Assembly: GCA_036499395.1 (NCBI GenBank)
Contig: DASYDW010000095.1
Span: 62,001 to 126,000, forward strand
Origin: Pirellulales bacterium
Lineage (GTDB): Bacteria > Planctomycetota > Planctomycetia > Pirellulales > JACPPG01
Direction of reading: 5' to 3'
DNA length: 64,000 nucleotides
Part shown: positions 26,229-35,425 of the stretch, piece by piece
Numbering within the stretch: the stretch's first letter is position 1
Layout: the number at the start of each line of letters is the position of its first letter
The notes under the pieces: model-generated
The model's database searches: none
The model's input: the letters and a program-made list of their open reading frames with translations, nothing else
Told to the model about the DNA's origin: nothing
Position numbers and translations under genes: made by a program

Positions 26229-27005
26229 TCAGGCGGCGGCCCGGGACAGGACCTCGCCCACGCGCCCTACCGACATCATCTGTCCGCGTTCAAGCAGCAT
26301 CGCCCGATCGCAAATCGTGCGGACCAGGTCCCAGTCGTGCGAGACCATGATGATCGTGCGGCCTGAGCGAGCCAGTTCGAGAATCTTTTCCCGACAAGCT
26401 TGCTGAAACGCCGCATCGCCGACTGCCAGCACCTCGTCGAGCAGCAAGATTTCGCTGTCCAGGTGGGCCGCCACGGCGAAGGCCAGCCGCAGGTACATGC
26501 CACTGGAATAACGTTTGACCGGGAGTTCGAGGAAGGGCGCGACGCCCGCCATCGCGACGATCGCATCGAATTTGGCCCGGATATCGGCCCGCCGCATGCC
26601 GAGAATGGCGCCGCTGAGATAGACGTTCTCCCGGCCATTCAGCTCCATATGGAAGCCGGTGCCTATTTCCAACAGCGCTCCGACGCGTCCACGCACCAGG
26701 GCCCGCCCGGAGGAGGGGCCAGTAATGCGGGCCAGGATTTTCAGCAGCGTGCTTTTGCCCGAGCCATTGTGCCCCACCAGCCCGAACACTTCGCCGGCGG
26801 CAACATTGACCGAAATATCGCGCAGCGCCCAGTAGCCATCCGGCACGTCGGCCTTCTCGGCACTCGCTGTTTGCCCCGTAATGCGGCGAAGCGCCGCGGT
26901 GGTGGTGTGGCCCAACCGATCGCGCAATGTTGCATGTCGCCGCGCGCCGGGCGCGTAGCGATATCGCTTGCCAAGCTGTTCGATTTTTAGAACGGCGTCG
27001 TGCAT
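26229..27005 (-). CDS. wzt: Polysaccharide export ABC ATPase (Wzt/TagH type)
   Basis: A 258-residue ATPase of the O-antigen/teichoic acid exporter. It contains Walker A GLVGHNGSGKSTLL, the export-type loop ALLEIGTGFHMELNGRENVYLSGAILGM, signature YSSGMYLRLAFAVA, Walker B ILLLDEVLAVGD and switch VSHDW. These match Wzt/TagH. The C-terminal carbohydrate-binding domain found in some Wzt proteins is absent. It forms a pair with the permease 19 bases upstream and hydrolyses ATP to drive export of an undecaprenyl-linked glycan. There is a 250-base gap to the GT2 gene. Confidence 0.92.
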   Translation of the reverse strand: MHDAVLKIEQLGKRYRYAPGARRHATLRDRLGHTTTAALRRITGQTASAEKADVPDGYWALRDISVNVAAGEVFGLVGHNGSGKSTLLKILARITGPSSGRALVRGRVGALLEIGTGFHMELNGRENVYLSGAILGMRRADIRAKFDAIVAMAGVAPFLELPVKRYSSGMYLRLAFAVAAHLDSEILLLDEVLAVGDAAFQQACREKILELARSGRTIIMVSHDWDLVRTICDRAMLLERGQMMSVGRVGEVLSRAAA

Positions 27006-27024
27006 GAATTACAGAGCAGTCGAA

Positions 27025-27897
27025 TCAGATCGTATCGGCCACCGAACGTTCGGCGAGGCGAAAGATGGCCATACCGCTCAGCAGCAGAGCCACGGCGGAA
27101 CACGTTGAAACTGCAATCAGCGATAGCGGCGGTCCCGCGGTGCCAAGCAATATTTGGCGAAATGCTTCCACCGCGGTTACCAGCGGATTGATCGCCGCGG
27201 CAACTCGCCATGGCGCTGGCACGATTGCCAGCGAATAGACAATAGGCGTGCCGTACATCCACAGCTGCACGAGAAAGGGGAGTGCATGCCGTACATCGCG
27301 GTAGCGGGCATTTAGCGCCGCCAGCCAGAACCCCGTTCCCGCGGCGGTCGTTAGCACTAACAGCAGGGGAAGCGGTAAGAGCACCAGCCGCATACTGGGT
27401 GTGATGCCATAACAGCAAAACACCGCAAGCGCAACCGCCAGCGAGACACTGAAATCGACGAGCGCGCCGATCACGTTCGACAGGGGGAGCAGGAGGCGCG
27501 GGAAGTAAACCTTGGTAAGCAGGTTTACATTTCCCACGAGCGAATTCGCGGCGGTCGTTACGCCGCTGGCAAAGAGCATCCAGGGGAGCAGACCCGCCAG
27601 GCAGAACGCCGGATAGGGAACGCCGTCCGAGGCGAGATGGGCCAGTCGGCCGAAGACGATGCTGAAGACCGCGAAGGTGGCCAGGGGTTGCACCAATGCC
27701 CAGCCCACGCCCAGCAGCGTCTGCTTGTAGCGGACAGTGACGTCGCGCCAGATGAAGAAGCCGAGCAATTCGCGATGCCGCCAAATCTCGCCTGGCGCTA
27801 ACCGTGGCCAGCCGTGGCCCGGTTCGAGACTTCGCCAGCCATCGGCTGAGCCCGTATCCCTGGGAAAATGCATTCGAGGCGTGACGGAAACCTGCAT
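27025..27897 (-). CDS. wzm: Polysaccharide export ABC permease (Wzm/TagG type)
   Basis: A 290-residue membrane protein of the ABC-2 family. The pre-TM1 segment FIWRDVTVRYKQTLLGVGWALVQPL (about 49-73) is a strong signature of Wzm/TagG permeases. About six helices follow, with the late motif RYRDVRHALPFLVQLWMYGTPIVYS and NPLVTAVEAFRQILLG typical of this family. It pairs with the Wzt ATPase immediately downstream. Together they would move a lipid-linked polysaccharide across the inner membrane. The start is an ATG at 27897, close to the WecA-like stop (21-base gap), so the genes are probably cotranscribed. Confidence 0.92.
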   Translation of the reverse strand: MQVSVTPRMHFPRDTGSADGWRSLEPGHGWPRLAPGEIWRHRELLGFFIWRDVTVRYKQTLLGVGWALVQPLATFAVFSIVFGRLAHLASDGVPYPAFCLAGLLPWMLFASGVTTAANSLVGNVNLLTKVYFPRLLLPLSNVIGALVDFSVSLAVALAVFCCYGITPSMRLVLLPLPLLLVLTTAAGTGFWLAALNARYRDVRHALPFLVQLWMYGTPIVYSLAIVPAPWRVAAAINPLVTAVEAFRQILLGTAGPPLSLIAVSTCSAVALLLSGMAIFRLAERSVADTI

Positions 27898-27918
27898 GCA
27901 ATCATTCCGTCACAATTC

Positions 27919-29433
27919 TTAGGCGGCTTTGCGTGGAAGTTCGACCGCCACATGGTGAAATTCGACGCGCAATGTCGCCGGAGGTTGCGTGTCCCCCGAG
28001 AACTGCCAGGCGGTGACCATTGCTTCGAGCAATGTCTTAACGCGCGGCAGAATGTCCGTTTGATCGACGGTCGCCTCGACGTCGAGCAGGTGCATTTGGC
28101 AGAAAACGCCGCTGGAGTGCGTAAACTTCACAACCAGGGGGCTGGATGTGATGCGAGCCGGCGCCTGAGGCCCCGACTTGCGCCAGGAGTAGCGAAGTTG
28201 CGACGTCCGGTTTGCCAGCAACAGCTCAAAGCCGCCGACGGCACGTGTACCAACTTCTTCGAGTAAGGCGGTCCAGGTTTCGTTCCAGGTCGGAGGCGTT
28301 TCCGCCGCGGCGACCGCGGGAGTTTGTGCTACTGCGCCCCCCTGATAGCGTCGGAAGGCCGCCGTGACTTGCTGTTTGGCCAGCGCCACTTCGTGATGGC
28401 CGAAGGCACGCGTGCGGATTAGTACCACGACCAGTGCGATGGCCGTGATCCAGCCGACCCATTCGAAGCTCAGTAGCGTGGCCGCGGTGGCAGCAGCGCC
28501 GGTTGTCAGGCAGAGCGCGCCGATGATGCACAGGGCCTGCCAGTTCGTCAGCCCTCGCTCGAGCAGGCGATGATGAATATGTCCACGATCGGCCGCATCG
28601 AACGGCTGACCCGATAGCTTGCGTCGCACGATGGCAAACACGGTATCGAGCATCGGCACGCTCATTACGACGGCAGGCACGGCAATCGACAAGGTGGCGC
28701 TGGTCTTCAGCGCGCCTTGAATGCTGATCATGCCGACCAACAGGCCGATCACCATACTGCCCGAATCGCCCAGAAATATGCTCGCCGGGGGCAGGTTGTA
28801 GAACAGAAATCCGCCCAGGGACGCGGCCAGGATCAGCGCCACGATGCCGACTTGCGGATGCCCCGTGTTGACCGCGATCACGGCCATGATCAGCGAAGCC
28901 GAGACGCCGACGACCGAGGCCAGGCCATCCAGACCGTCGAGCAGGTTCAACGAGTTGATACAACCGACGAGCCACAGCACGGTCAGGGGGATGCCGAGCC
29001 AGCCAAGCTCGATCGGATAACCGAAGGCCACGACGCGGTCAAAGTAATAGCCCGCGAGCACGACCGGAATCACCGACAGGATCTGCAACAGTAGCTTGAA
29101 CCGAGCATTCAGATCTCGACTGTCGTCAACGCAACCGACCAGGCACACCAGCCCACAGGCGAGGATGACAGTGGTCGACAATTGGTCGAATTCGCTACTT
29201 CCGGTTCCTGCGAACCGGACGACCAGTAGCCCGACGACGAGCGCCAGGTAAACCGCCACGCCGCCCCACAGCGGCACGGGGCGACCATGGTGCTTGCGGG
29301 CACCGTCGGGATTGTCGAGCACGCCCCAGCGTCGCGCGAGTGCCCTAGCCGCCGGAGACAAGACCAGCGACGCGACCACGGCCGCGGCAAGCGCCAGCTT
29401 TACGGTGTTGTCGGCAAGGAGGGACAGGTCCAT
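27919..29433 (-). CDS. wecA: WecA/TagO-like glycosyl-1-phosphate transferase with C-terminal extension
   Basis: A 504-residue polytopic enzyme of the WecA/MraY family that attaches a sugar-1-phosphate (usually GlcNAc) to undecaprenyl phosphate, the first step of glycan assembly. Motifs are KHHGRPVPLWGGVAVYL, the metal-site VGCVDDSRDLNARFK, NLLDGLDGLA, FLGDSGSMVIG and the cytoplasmic RGHIHHRLLERGLT. Eleven helices are expected by about residue 340. After that a soluble extension of about 150 residues, not normal for WecA, runs to the end (TWTALLEEVGTR, VKFTHSSGVFCQMHLL). It is the second gene of the operon. The added domain may contact a partner, but its function is unknown. Confidence 0.9.
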   Translation of the reverse strand: MDLSLLADNTVKLALAAAVVASLVLSPAARALARRWGVLDNPDGARKHHGRPVPLWGGVAVYLALVVGLLVVRFAGTGSSEFDQLSTTVILACGLVCLVGCVDDSRDLNARFKLLLQILSVIPVVLAGYYFDRVVAFGYPIELGWLGIPLTVLWLVGCINSLNLLDGLDGLASVVGVSASLIMAVIAVNTGHPQVGIVALILAASLGGFLFYNLPPASIFLGDSGSMVIGLLVGMISIQGALKTSATLSIAVPAVVMSVPMLDTVFAIVRRKLSGQPFDAADRGHIHHRLLERGLTNWQALCIIGALCLTTGAAATAATLLSFEWVGWITAIALVVVLIRTRAFGHHEVALAKQQVTAAFRRYQGGAVAQTPAVAAAETPPTWNETWTALLEEVGTRAVGGFELLLANRTSQLRYSWRKSGPQAPARITSSPLVVKFTHSSGVFCQMHLLDVEATVDQTDILPRVKTLLEAMVTAWQFSGDTQPPATLRVEFHHVAVELPRKAA

Positions 29434-29491
29434 AGAATTAAATCGCGATGCGATGTTCGTAGGGTCGCCGCGTGGGGCGTTTGGATTCGGT

Positions 29492-31180
29492 TCAAGGGCC
29501 CGGGATGCGAATACTGGAAGTCCGCCGTGTCAGATCCACTGTGCGACGCTCGCGCGCCAGCACCAGCATGTTTTTCGTCGGGCAGGGAATCCGCTCGGCG
29601 GGTATTAATTCCAGGCCGAGCCGTTCGCGTTGTGCCAGGATGGGCTCGTACTGCTCCGGCATTTGACGGCGCTTCGAAATGACGACCACGTCCGGGTCGA
29701 CCTCGTCGAGCCAACTGGCCAGCGCCGCGCCGGCCAATTGCGGCGGAAAAGGGAACGCTTCCCCTTCGGCATAGAAACCGACGAGCGCCAATTGACTTTC
29801 CGAGCCGACGACGAGCGAAGACGCCCCGTATTGGTCATGAATCCATTTGCCCAGGTCGGCCAGCGCTTCGCGGCTCTTGAAATCGCTCGTCACGGCGTCG
29901 ACTGTCCCGACGAGCGCCACGGCGGCCAGTAATGCCGTGGTCGCGGTGAGCCGCACGGTGGGCCAGCGCCGTGATAACCACGATTCGGCCAGACGTCCGA
30001 AGTCGAGTAGGCCCAATGCGGCGCTGCGGGTTGAAATCAGGACAATGGTCAGCACATACCGGCTGCTGGCCTGATGCGAAAACCAGAGATGAATCCACAC
30101 GGCGGCAGCGACCGCCAACACCAGCAGCAGCAGTGGCAAGTTGTCGCTGCGGTGAAACAGCCGCAGGTGGGCGAAATAGCCGCCGAACATCAAAATCGCA
30201 AACAGCGGCGTGAAGCCGCGTTCGCAGACGTTGAGCATGGTTGCCGCGGCCTGAGCGGCGGTCCAATCCGCGGCATGCGGATCGGTGATTTCGGCGGCCG
30301 TCACCGGAGCGGCGACTGGTGCGCCTGGCTCGTTCTTCGGGGCTCGCCACGACATGATCCAGGCGCTAGCGCGACGAACCGGATCGAGACGCAAGTGATT
30401 CCAGTCATTGCCGCCTGGAAAGAGCTGACCAACGGCGAGAAATACGACCGGGATAACCGCCAGGCTGCACGCCCAGCCGGTGACGAGGCGTAAGCGGTTG
30501 GTGTGCAAGTACCAGAGCCGCACGACCGCCCATCCACAGAGCGGCGCCAGGAGAAACCATCCTTCGAAGCGTGTCAGGCAGGTGATGGCCGTGGCTGCGC
30601 CACCGGCGATGAACAGTCGCCAATCGACTTCGACTGCCGCGCGCCACAGGAAATAGATCGAGAGCAAGAAGAAGAGCCAGAACGACGGCTCGCGGACCGC
30701 CTCGGGGCTCCATTCGATCAGTTTTGGGTGCGAGTCATAAAGCAAACAGGCCAGCACGGCGACACGATTGTCGAACTGTCGTCGCACCCATCCGAATAAA
30801 GGCAACACGGCGAGCGTTGCGGCCAGCACGCCGTAGAATTTCGCCGCGCTTTCCCAATCGAGACCCCAGCGATGCAACGTGGCCAGCGCGAGCGGAAACG
30901 TCCCGGACTGTAGATGGCTGACGTCGTCGGGATCGGCGCGGCCTTGCTCGAGCTCGCCGGCCAATTGGAAATAAATAACGCCGTCAGCACAGACGGTGTC
31001 GACGCGCCACGCCATGATCGCTCGCGGCACGAACGCGGCCAGAAGAACCAGCAGCAACAACGCCGTGGCTCGTTGCGGGCGGGCGCGATCGGGAGCACTG
31101 CCGGCCAACCGATTGGCAAAATCCGGCGTTGCAGCATCCGTAAGGAATGATCGCCAGGTTGCTCGCATCCTTGAGAGCAT
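29492..31180 (-). CDS. Multi-pass membrane glycosyltransferase (GT39/PMT-like)
   Basis: A 562-residue protein with about 10-12 hydrophobic helices. The first helix begins LLLLVLLAAFVPRAI, and the acidic loop after it reads VDTVCADGVIYFQLAGELEQG, where an aspartate in this position is typical of GT-C glycosyltransferases that use lipid-linked sugars. A soluble C-terminal domain of about 130 residues (LVVGSESQLALVGFYAEGE, DPDVVVISKR) follows the last helices. The start ATG at 31180 is preferred to a longer frame. It is the first gene of the polysaccharide operon. The donor and acceptor are unknown, and an annotation as a glycosyltransferase rests on fold-like features. Confidence 0.75.
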   Translation of the reverse strand: MLSRMRATWRSFLTDAATPDFANRLAGSAPDRARPQRATALLLLVLLAAFVPRAIMAWRVDTVCADGVIYFQLAGELEQGRADPDDVSHLQSGTFPLALATLHRWGLDWESAAKFYGVLAATLAVLPLFGWVRRQFDNRVAVLACLLYDSHPKLIEWSPEAVREPSFWLFFLLSIYFLWRAAVEVDWRLFIAGGAATAITCLTRFEGWFLLAPLCGWAVVRLWYLHTNRLRLVTGWACSLAVIPVVFLAVGQLFPGGNDWNHLRLDPVRRASAWIMSWRAPKNEPGAPVAAPVTAAEITDPHAADWTAAQAAATMLNVCERGFTPLFAILMFGGYFAHLRLFHRSDNLPLLLLVLAVAAAVWIHLWFSHQASSRYVLTIVLISTRSAALGLLDFGRLAESWLSRRWPTVRLTATTALLAAVALVGTVDAVTSDFKSREALADLGKWIHDQYGASSLVVGSESQLALVGFYAEGEAFPFPPQLAGAALASWLDEVDPDVVVISKRRQMPEQYEPILAQRERLGLELIPAERIPCPTKNMLVLARERRTVDLTRRTSSIRIPGP

Positions 31181-31631
31181 TTCGTCGTTCCGCCCCTGAC
31201 GTTTCGCAGGCCGGCCATGCGGTTGAAGGCCTGTCCGGAATCTGCCTGATAACATCCGGACCCGAATCCGGATGGGGTTCGCGCCGTCCTGGCGCGCATC
31301 CTTCAAATCGTGCGCGGCCGAAACCCGTCGCGGTCGCGCTTGTGGGGGATCGGTGTACCGGATCGAGTGATATGGGGCCATATCAGTTCTGCGTACCGGA
31401 CGCGTCCCCGGTGAGATGAGCAAGCTGCGCGATTTCGCGTCGACGGTTCCTCGTGAGCGCTGCGGTCAAACCGAGAGCTCCGTACATCCTCTCTGCTAGC
31501 AAGTAGATCGTGATTGATTCGCCGAAATGTATTTGCGCCGAAATTCTCGTTTGCCCTTGACGCTCGCCGCGCGGGGCGGATATCCCGTGGTCTGTCGCGC
31601 GAGCAAGCACCCGCCACGAGGCAAAAGGACT
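31181..31631. promoter_or_regulatory. Divergent region with three TCCGGA motifs
   Basis: No gene is seen in 451 bases. TCCGGA occurs at 31234-31239, 31255-31260 and 31267-31272. The last two are arms of the perfect inverted repeat CATCCGGA (31253-31260)/TCCGGATG (31267-31274). The region lies immediately upstream of the polysaccharide operon (-) and the EEP gene (+), so it should contain their promoters. The cluster is a candidate operator. Confidence 0.5.
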
Positions 31632-32543
31632 ATGCCAGAAACCATCAGCGACGTTGCTCGGCGCCGACGAGACCAGCCCACCGACCTAACGGCTATTGCG
31701 CCGCCGACCACGACGGACCGTAAAACCAGATGGCGACTTCGCTGGCTGTGCATCGGCGGCCTGATGGTCGGCGTGGCTCTGTGGGCCAGCAACATTCGTA
31801 CGTCGACCGGTCCGGACGCGGGAGCGACGTTTTCCGGCTCAGCGATGGCCACGCCCGCGACGGGCCCTCGCTTTCGTGTCGGGCTTTTCAATATTCACGG
31901 CGGTCGCGGTCCGGATAAAGTGCGCGACCTGACGCGCACCGCTGATTGTGTACGCGACTTGGACCTTGTCGGGATGAACGAGGTGCTGGGTCCGAAGCTC
32001 TGGTGGCAAACGGATCAATGCCAGCAATTGAGTGCGTTGCTGGGCGTTCCTTATCTTTTCGCGCCGACCGAAGCCCGCTGGTGGGACGGATCGTTCGGCA
32101 ACGGCCTGCTATGCCGGCTGCCGGTTTCTGCCTGGCAGCGGATCCCACTGCCGCGCGCGGGGGCTCATACGCATCGCAACGTGGTCTTCTCAACGATTCA
32201 AGTCGGCAGCCAGACCGTACACGTACTGCTCACGCACCTCGACAGCCGCGACGCGCTGCGCCGGCAGGAGCAGTTGCGCACCGTGGGAGAGCTATTTCTG
32301 GCGCTTGACCCGCCGGCGATCTTGATGGGGGACATGAATACGCTGCCGGACGATGACCAGCTTCAACAGTTGCTGGTCATGCCGGGGGTCGTCGACGCCG
32401 TCGCCGCCGGGATGTCAGAACCGCCGGAGCGGCGGATCGACTGGATCCTCACGCGGGGGCTACGCACCGTGGCGGCCGGTTGCCAGGATCAAGGCGCAAG
32501 CGACCACCCGCTCTACTGGGCCGAGTTGGAAGTCATCGATTGA
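31632..32543 (+). CDS. Endonuclease/exonuclease/phosphatase-family protein
   Basis: A 303-residue protein, with one membrane helix near residues 38-52 (WLCIGGLMVGVALW), so the catalytic domain is probably periplasmic. The EEP fold shows in order VGLFNIHGGRG, DLVGMNEVLG, VHVLLTHLDSRD, ILMGDMNTLPDD, RRIDWILTRG and ASDHPLYWAEL, carrying the metal-binding Asn, Glu, Asp and catalytic His. It could act on a nucleic acid, a phospholipid or a sugar phosphate; nothing here distinguishes these. The ATG at 31632 has a good AAAGG site upstream. It is divergent from the polysaccharide operon. Confidence 0.87.
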   Translation: MPETISDVARRRRDQPTDLTAIAPPTTTDRKTRWRLRWLCIGGLMVGVALWASNIRTSTGPDAGATFSGSAMATPATGPRFRVGLFNIHGGRGPDKVRDLTRTADCVRDLDLVGMNEVLGPKLWWQTDQCQQLSALLGVPYLFAPTEARWWDGSFGNGLLCRLPVSAWQRIPLPRAGAHTHRNVVFSTIQVGSQTVHVLLTHLDSRDALRRQEQLRTVGELFLALDPPAILMGDMNTLPDDDQLQQLLVMPGVVDAVAAGMSEPPERRIDWILTRGLRTVAAGCQDQGASDHPLYWAELEVID

Positions 32544-32876
32544 CGCGACATCCGCCCGGCGGATCGTCCCCGGCCGACGTATTTGGCCTCGTCAACGGCG
32601 AATACGCCATGCATGCAGTGCATAACCTGCAAAAATGAGCCGGATTTCGCCCGACCCATCCTCCGCCCGAATCCAGGCTGGTATACTGGGCTGTCGACAC
32701 TTGGAGTAACACGAGGGCATTGTGCTCGATTTAGTTCGGGCGCGTCCTTGATTCTCACAGCAACTCGCCACGCGAGATAGCTTGTCGACCCTGCGGAACA
32801 CGCTCTTGTCGTTCCGCCTTTGGTCCGTCACGTTCGACGGGCAGGCATTGAAATGGATTCTTCCAAGGAATCAAGC
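32544..32876. promoter_or_regulatory. Intergenic region with extended -10 box
   Basis: No gene is seen. TGGTATACT at 32679-32687 is a good extended -10 element, but there is no TTGACA-like box at the expected distance. It is about 190 bases before the small gene at 32877, so a long leader is implied if it is used. Confidence 0.4.
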
Positions 32877-33131
32877 ATGGCTCGGGATATTGATTACGCA
32901 GCGGCCGCGGTGAATCGCGCGATTGTCGAGAAATTCGGTCGCAGCAACGAACTGCAGAAGCTTACTCTCACCGCGGGAGAGAACACGATCACGGCTCGCG
33001 ATGGCGACCACACTGCCGAGGGGACGAGAGACGACCTGCTGGCGACCTTGCGCGGATCGGAAACCTATGCAGACTTTTGGCAGGCCTTTCAGCCTACCGC
33101 GCAAAAACCGTTACAAGATCGAGCGAATTGA
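32877..33131 (+). CDS. Small conserved-looking hypothetical protein
   Basis: An 84-residue soluble protein. The N-terminal half is helical (DIDYAAAAVNRAIVEKFGR), followed by LQKLTLTAGENTITARDGDHTAEGTRDDLLATLRGSETYADFW. It has no membrane helix and no recognised motif. The ATG at 32877 is chosen over the upstream ATG at 32853 because AAGGA lies 7 bases before it. Proteins with this shape occur in planctomycetes, to my recollection, without function. It stands alone between two divergent regions. Confidence 0.65.
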   Translation: MARDIDYAAAAVNRAIVEKFGRSNELQKLTLTAGENTITARDGDHTAEGTRDDLLATLRGSETYADFWQAFQPTAQKPLQDRAN

Positions 33132-33210
33132 CCTTCGGTCGCCACAGTCCTTAAGTCGTGCTGCGAGCTCAAGGCCTTTCTACCTGTGAGTTGCGTAGCC
33201 ATCGCCTACG

Positions 33211-34026
33211 TCAGTTCGCGGCGATCTCATCTGTCCAGACCTGGAACGACGTGAGTTGGTTTTCGCCGAACGTGGTGGTCAGGGCGACGTCTGCGGCGTC
33301 GCGGCCGCGTGCCATTAGGATCCGTCCTATTCGCGGAATGTTGTTCCGTGCATCAAAGGCGTGCCACGTGCCGCCCAGGTAAACCTCGAACCAGGCACTA
33401 AAATCCATCGGAGAAGCCGACGAGGGGACGCCGATATCGCCGAGATAGCCTGTGCAGTATCGCGCAGGAATGTTGAGGCACCTGCAGAATGTTATAGCGA
33501 GGTGCATGTAGTCGCGGCAGACTCCAACGCGCTCGCGAAACACCTCGAGCGCTGTTCGATTGGCGCGGGCTTGCATGTAGTCAAACCGGATATGCTGATG
33601 GACGTAGTCGCATACGGCTTGCACCAGAGGCCAGCCGGCTGGCAGGTGACCGAATAAGGACCAGGCGATATTCTTGAGTTCACTGTCGACCTCGCAATAG
33701 CGGCTAGCGAGCAAGAATAGGAGCACCTCGCTTGGCAGGTCCTGCACCTGGTGTTGAAACGCGTTCCACATCTGGACGTCCGGCAGCCCGTCGTCCTCGA
33801 TCAATAGGTCGTTACGGAACACGACGCGACCCGCCGGAACAGAGGCTCTACCACAGCGATTACCGTAGGTATCGGCATACTCAGAAACTACGACCTCGGG
33901 CTGTGACCTCAATCGTTCGGGCTCGCGGATCGATTGGCTCCGCGAAGGATGCACGTGCGCCATCAGCAGCACGGCGGTCGGCTTGGAAAATTCAAAGGCA
34001 GCTTCGAATCCTGCACGAATAAGCAT
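33211..34026 (-). CDS. Transglutaminase-like cysteine protease family protein
   Basis: A 271-residue protein of the bacterial transglutaminase-like family. An N-terminal beta domain (about 1-125, FEFSKPTAVLLMAHVHPSRS, FRNDLLIEDDG) precedes the catalytic core. The core shows the Cys-His-Asp triad in GVCRDYMHLA, WHAFDARNN (His and following Asp) with the tyrosine- and glycine-rich PARYCTGYLGDIG between. Such proteins act on peptides, often near the cell wall or in protein cross-linking; no signal peptide is visible here. The ATG at 34026 begins the family-typical strand MLIRAGFE. It is divergent from the SDR gene at 34554 with a 527-base gap holding a repeat. Confidence 0.85.
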   Translation of the reverse strand: MLIRAGFEAAFEFSKPTAVLLMAHVHPSRSQSIREPERLRSQPEVVVSEYADTYGNRCGRASVPAGRVVFRNDLLIEDDGLPDVQMWNAFQHQVQDLPSEVLLFLLASRYCEVDSELKNIAWSLFGHLPAGWPLVQAVCDYVHQHIRFDYMQARANRTALEVFRERVGVCRDYMHLAITFCRCLNIPARYCTGYLGDIGVPSSASPMDFSAWFEVYLGGTWHAFDARNNIPRIGRILMARGRDAADVALTTTFGENQLTSFQVWTDEIAAN

Positions 34027-34553
34027 GGTGCTGAAACATCTTTCCGCCGCCATTCAAAAGAGATCGATGCCGCCAGACAAACGTACCTGTCCTCGACAGA
34101 GGACAGCAGCATCGTTCGGACGCGATAGGACAAGAACGGCATTGTACTCCCGTAATCTCCAGGGGAACATTGCCTCGGCCACTCGTCAACCAAATCTCAC
34201 CGCACACATGCTTAAAAAAGCGGAAGGTCTGTACGAATGACGGTAATGGATTCGATCGATCTCACGGGCCGTAGTAAGCAGAAGAACTGCGAAGGTTGAG
34301 ATTCTGCGCCTCATCACCTGTAGCTGGCCTCTTCGAGGCCGGGACCTTACGGTGCCAATCCGGGGTCGCAGACTCCGGCTAAAGAGTTTGTAGTCCTCGG
34401 ACCAAGAATAAGGCCGCTGCTTGACCCGACCTTGGTGCCGGTCTATCCTGCGCGCGGCGTTCAACTCGGGGCGTGGTGGCCGCGAGAACCGGGCCGAGTT
34501 CATCGACCTGCAGACTTTCGCGCCTGCGGTTTCTTCTCACGAGGACGATTCTG
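34027..34553. other. Intergenic region carrying dispersed repeat family II, copy A
   Basis: No gene is seen. Positions 34295-34371 (minus-strand reading) align over about 77 bases with 59970-60045, including a 24-base identical block at 34321-34344. The block contains the hairpin GGCCTC-TTC-GAGGCC (34326-34340). The promoters of the transglutaminase (-) and SDR (+) genes should lie nearer each end. Confidence 0.6.
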
Positions 34554-35420
34554 GTGGTATCCGACAATCGACGCAACGCGATCATCACGGGCGCGGCAAG
34601 CGGTTTGGGCCGGGCAATTGCCCAGCGACTGGCCCGGGACGGCTGGCGCATGGCGCTGGTGGACGTCAACGACGCGGCCAATGAAGAGACATTGCGGCTG
34701 GTCCGTGCTGCCGGCGGCGAGGGCTTTACTCACCACATGGACGTCGCGCGGCCGGCTGCCTGGGAGCAACTGCGAGACCGCGTACAAGCCGAGTGGCAAA
34801 ACCTCGACCTGCTGGTCAACAACGCGGGCGTGGCCGGGTCGGGCGAGGTGGGAAAATACACGCTCGACGATTGGCACTGGATCCTGGGCATTAACCTGAA
34901 TGCCGGCATCTACGGCTGCCATTACTTCATTCCCTGGCTGAAGCAAAATCCGCGCGGCGCCCACATCATCAACACGGCCTCGCTGGCCGCGATAGCCGCC
35001 AAGCCGGGCATGGCTGGCTACAACGTCGCGAAGGCGGGCATGCTGTCGCTTTCCGAAACGTTGTACGGCGAATTGAAGCCGCACAATATCGGTGTGACAG
35101 TCGTCTGCCCGTCGTTCTTTCAGACAAATCTGCTGAACGATGGCCGACTAGAAAAGATCGATCGCGACCTGGCCTCGAAGATGATGAAGGTGGCGAACTT
35201 CACCGCGGACGACGTCGCCAACGCCGCCGTGCAGGCGATTGCCGATAAGCGGTTGTACGTCGTGCTGCCGCGCCAGGGACGGATCTTCTGGCGGCTGAAG
35301 CGATTCTTTCCGAACTATGTTTGCAATTTGCTGGCCAAGGATTGGACGAAGCAATTGGCCGCGATGGAAAAGAAACGGCCCGCGGCGCCGCAATCGGTGC
35401 CCGAGAAAACGGCCGTCTAG
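34554..35420 (+). CDS. Short-chain dehydrogenase/reductase
   Basis: A 288-residue NAD(P)-dependent oxidoreductase. The Rossmann motif TGAASGLGRAIA, the NNAGVAG motif, catalytic S in NTASLA and YNVAKAGM (Tyr-x3-Lys) are all present. A basic and aromatic tail of 40 residues, with FWRLKRFFPNYVCNLLAK, resembles SDRs that associate with membrane lipids. The start is a GTG at 34554 with GAGG 9 bases upstream; the upstream open frame passes through the repeat region and is not used. It is 5 bases before miaE, so they are probably cotranscribed, without an obvious functional link. Confidence 0.88.
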   Translation: MVSDNRRNAIITGAASGLGRAIAQRLARDGWRMALVDVNDAANEETLRLVRAAGGEGFTHHMDVARPAAWEQLRDRVQAEWQNLDLLVNNAGVAGSGEVGKYTLDDWHWILGINLNAGIYGCHYFIPWLKQNPRGAHIINTASLAAIAAKPGMAGYNVAKAGMLSLSETLYGELKPHNIGVTVVCPSFFQTNLLNDGRLEKIDRDLASKMMKVANFTADDVANAAVQAIADKRLYVVLPRQGRIFWRLKRFFPNYVCNLLAKDWTKQLAAMEKKRPAAPQSVPEKTAV

Positions 35421-35425
35421 CTCGC

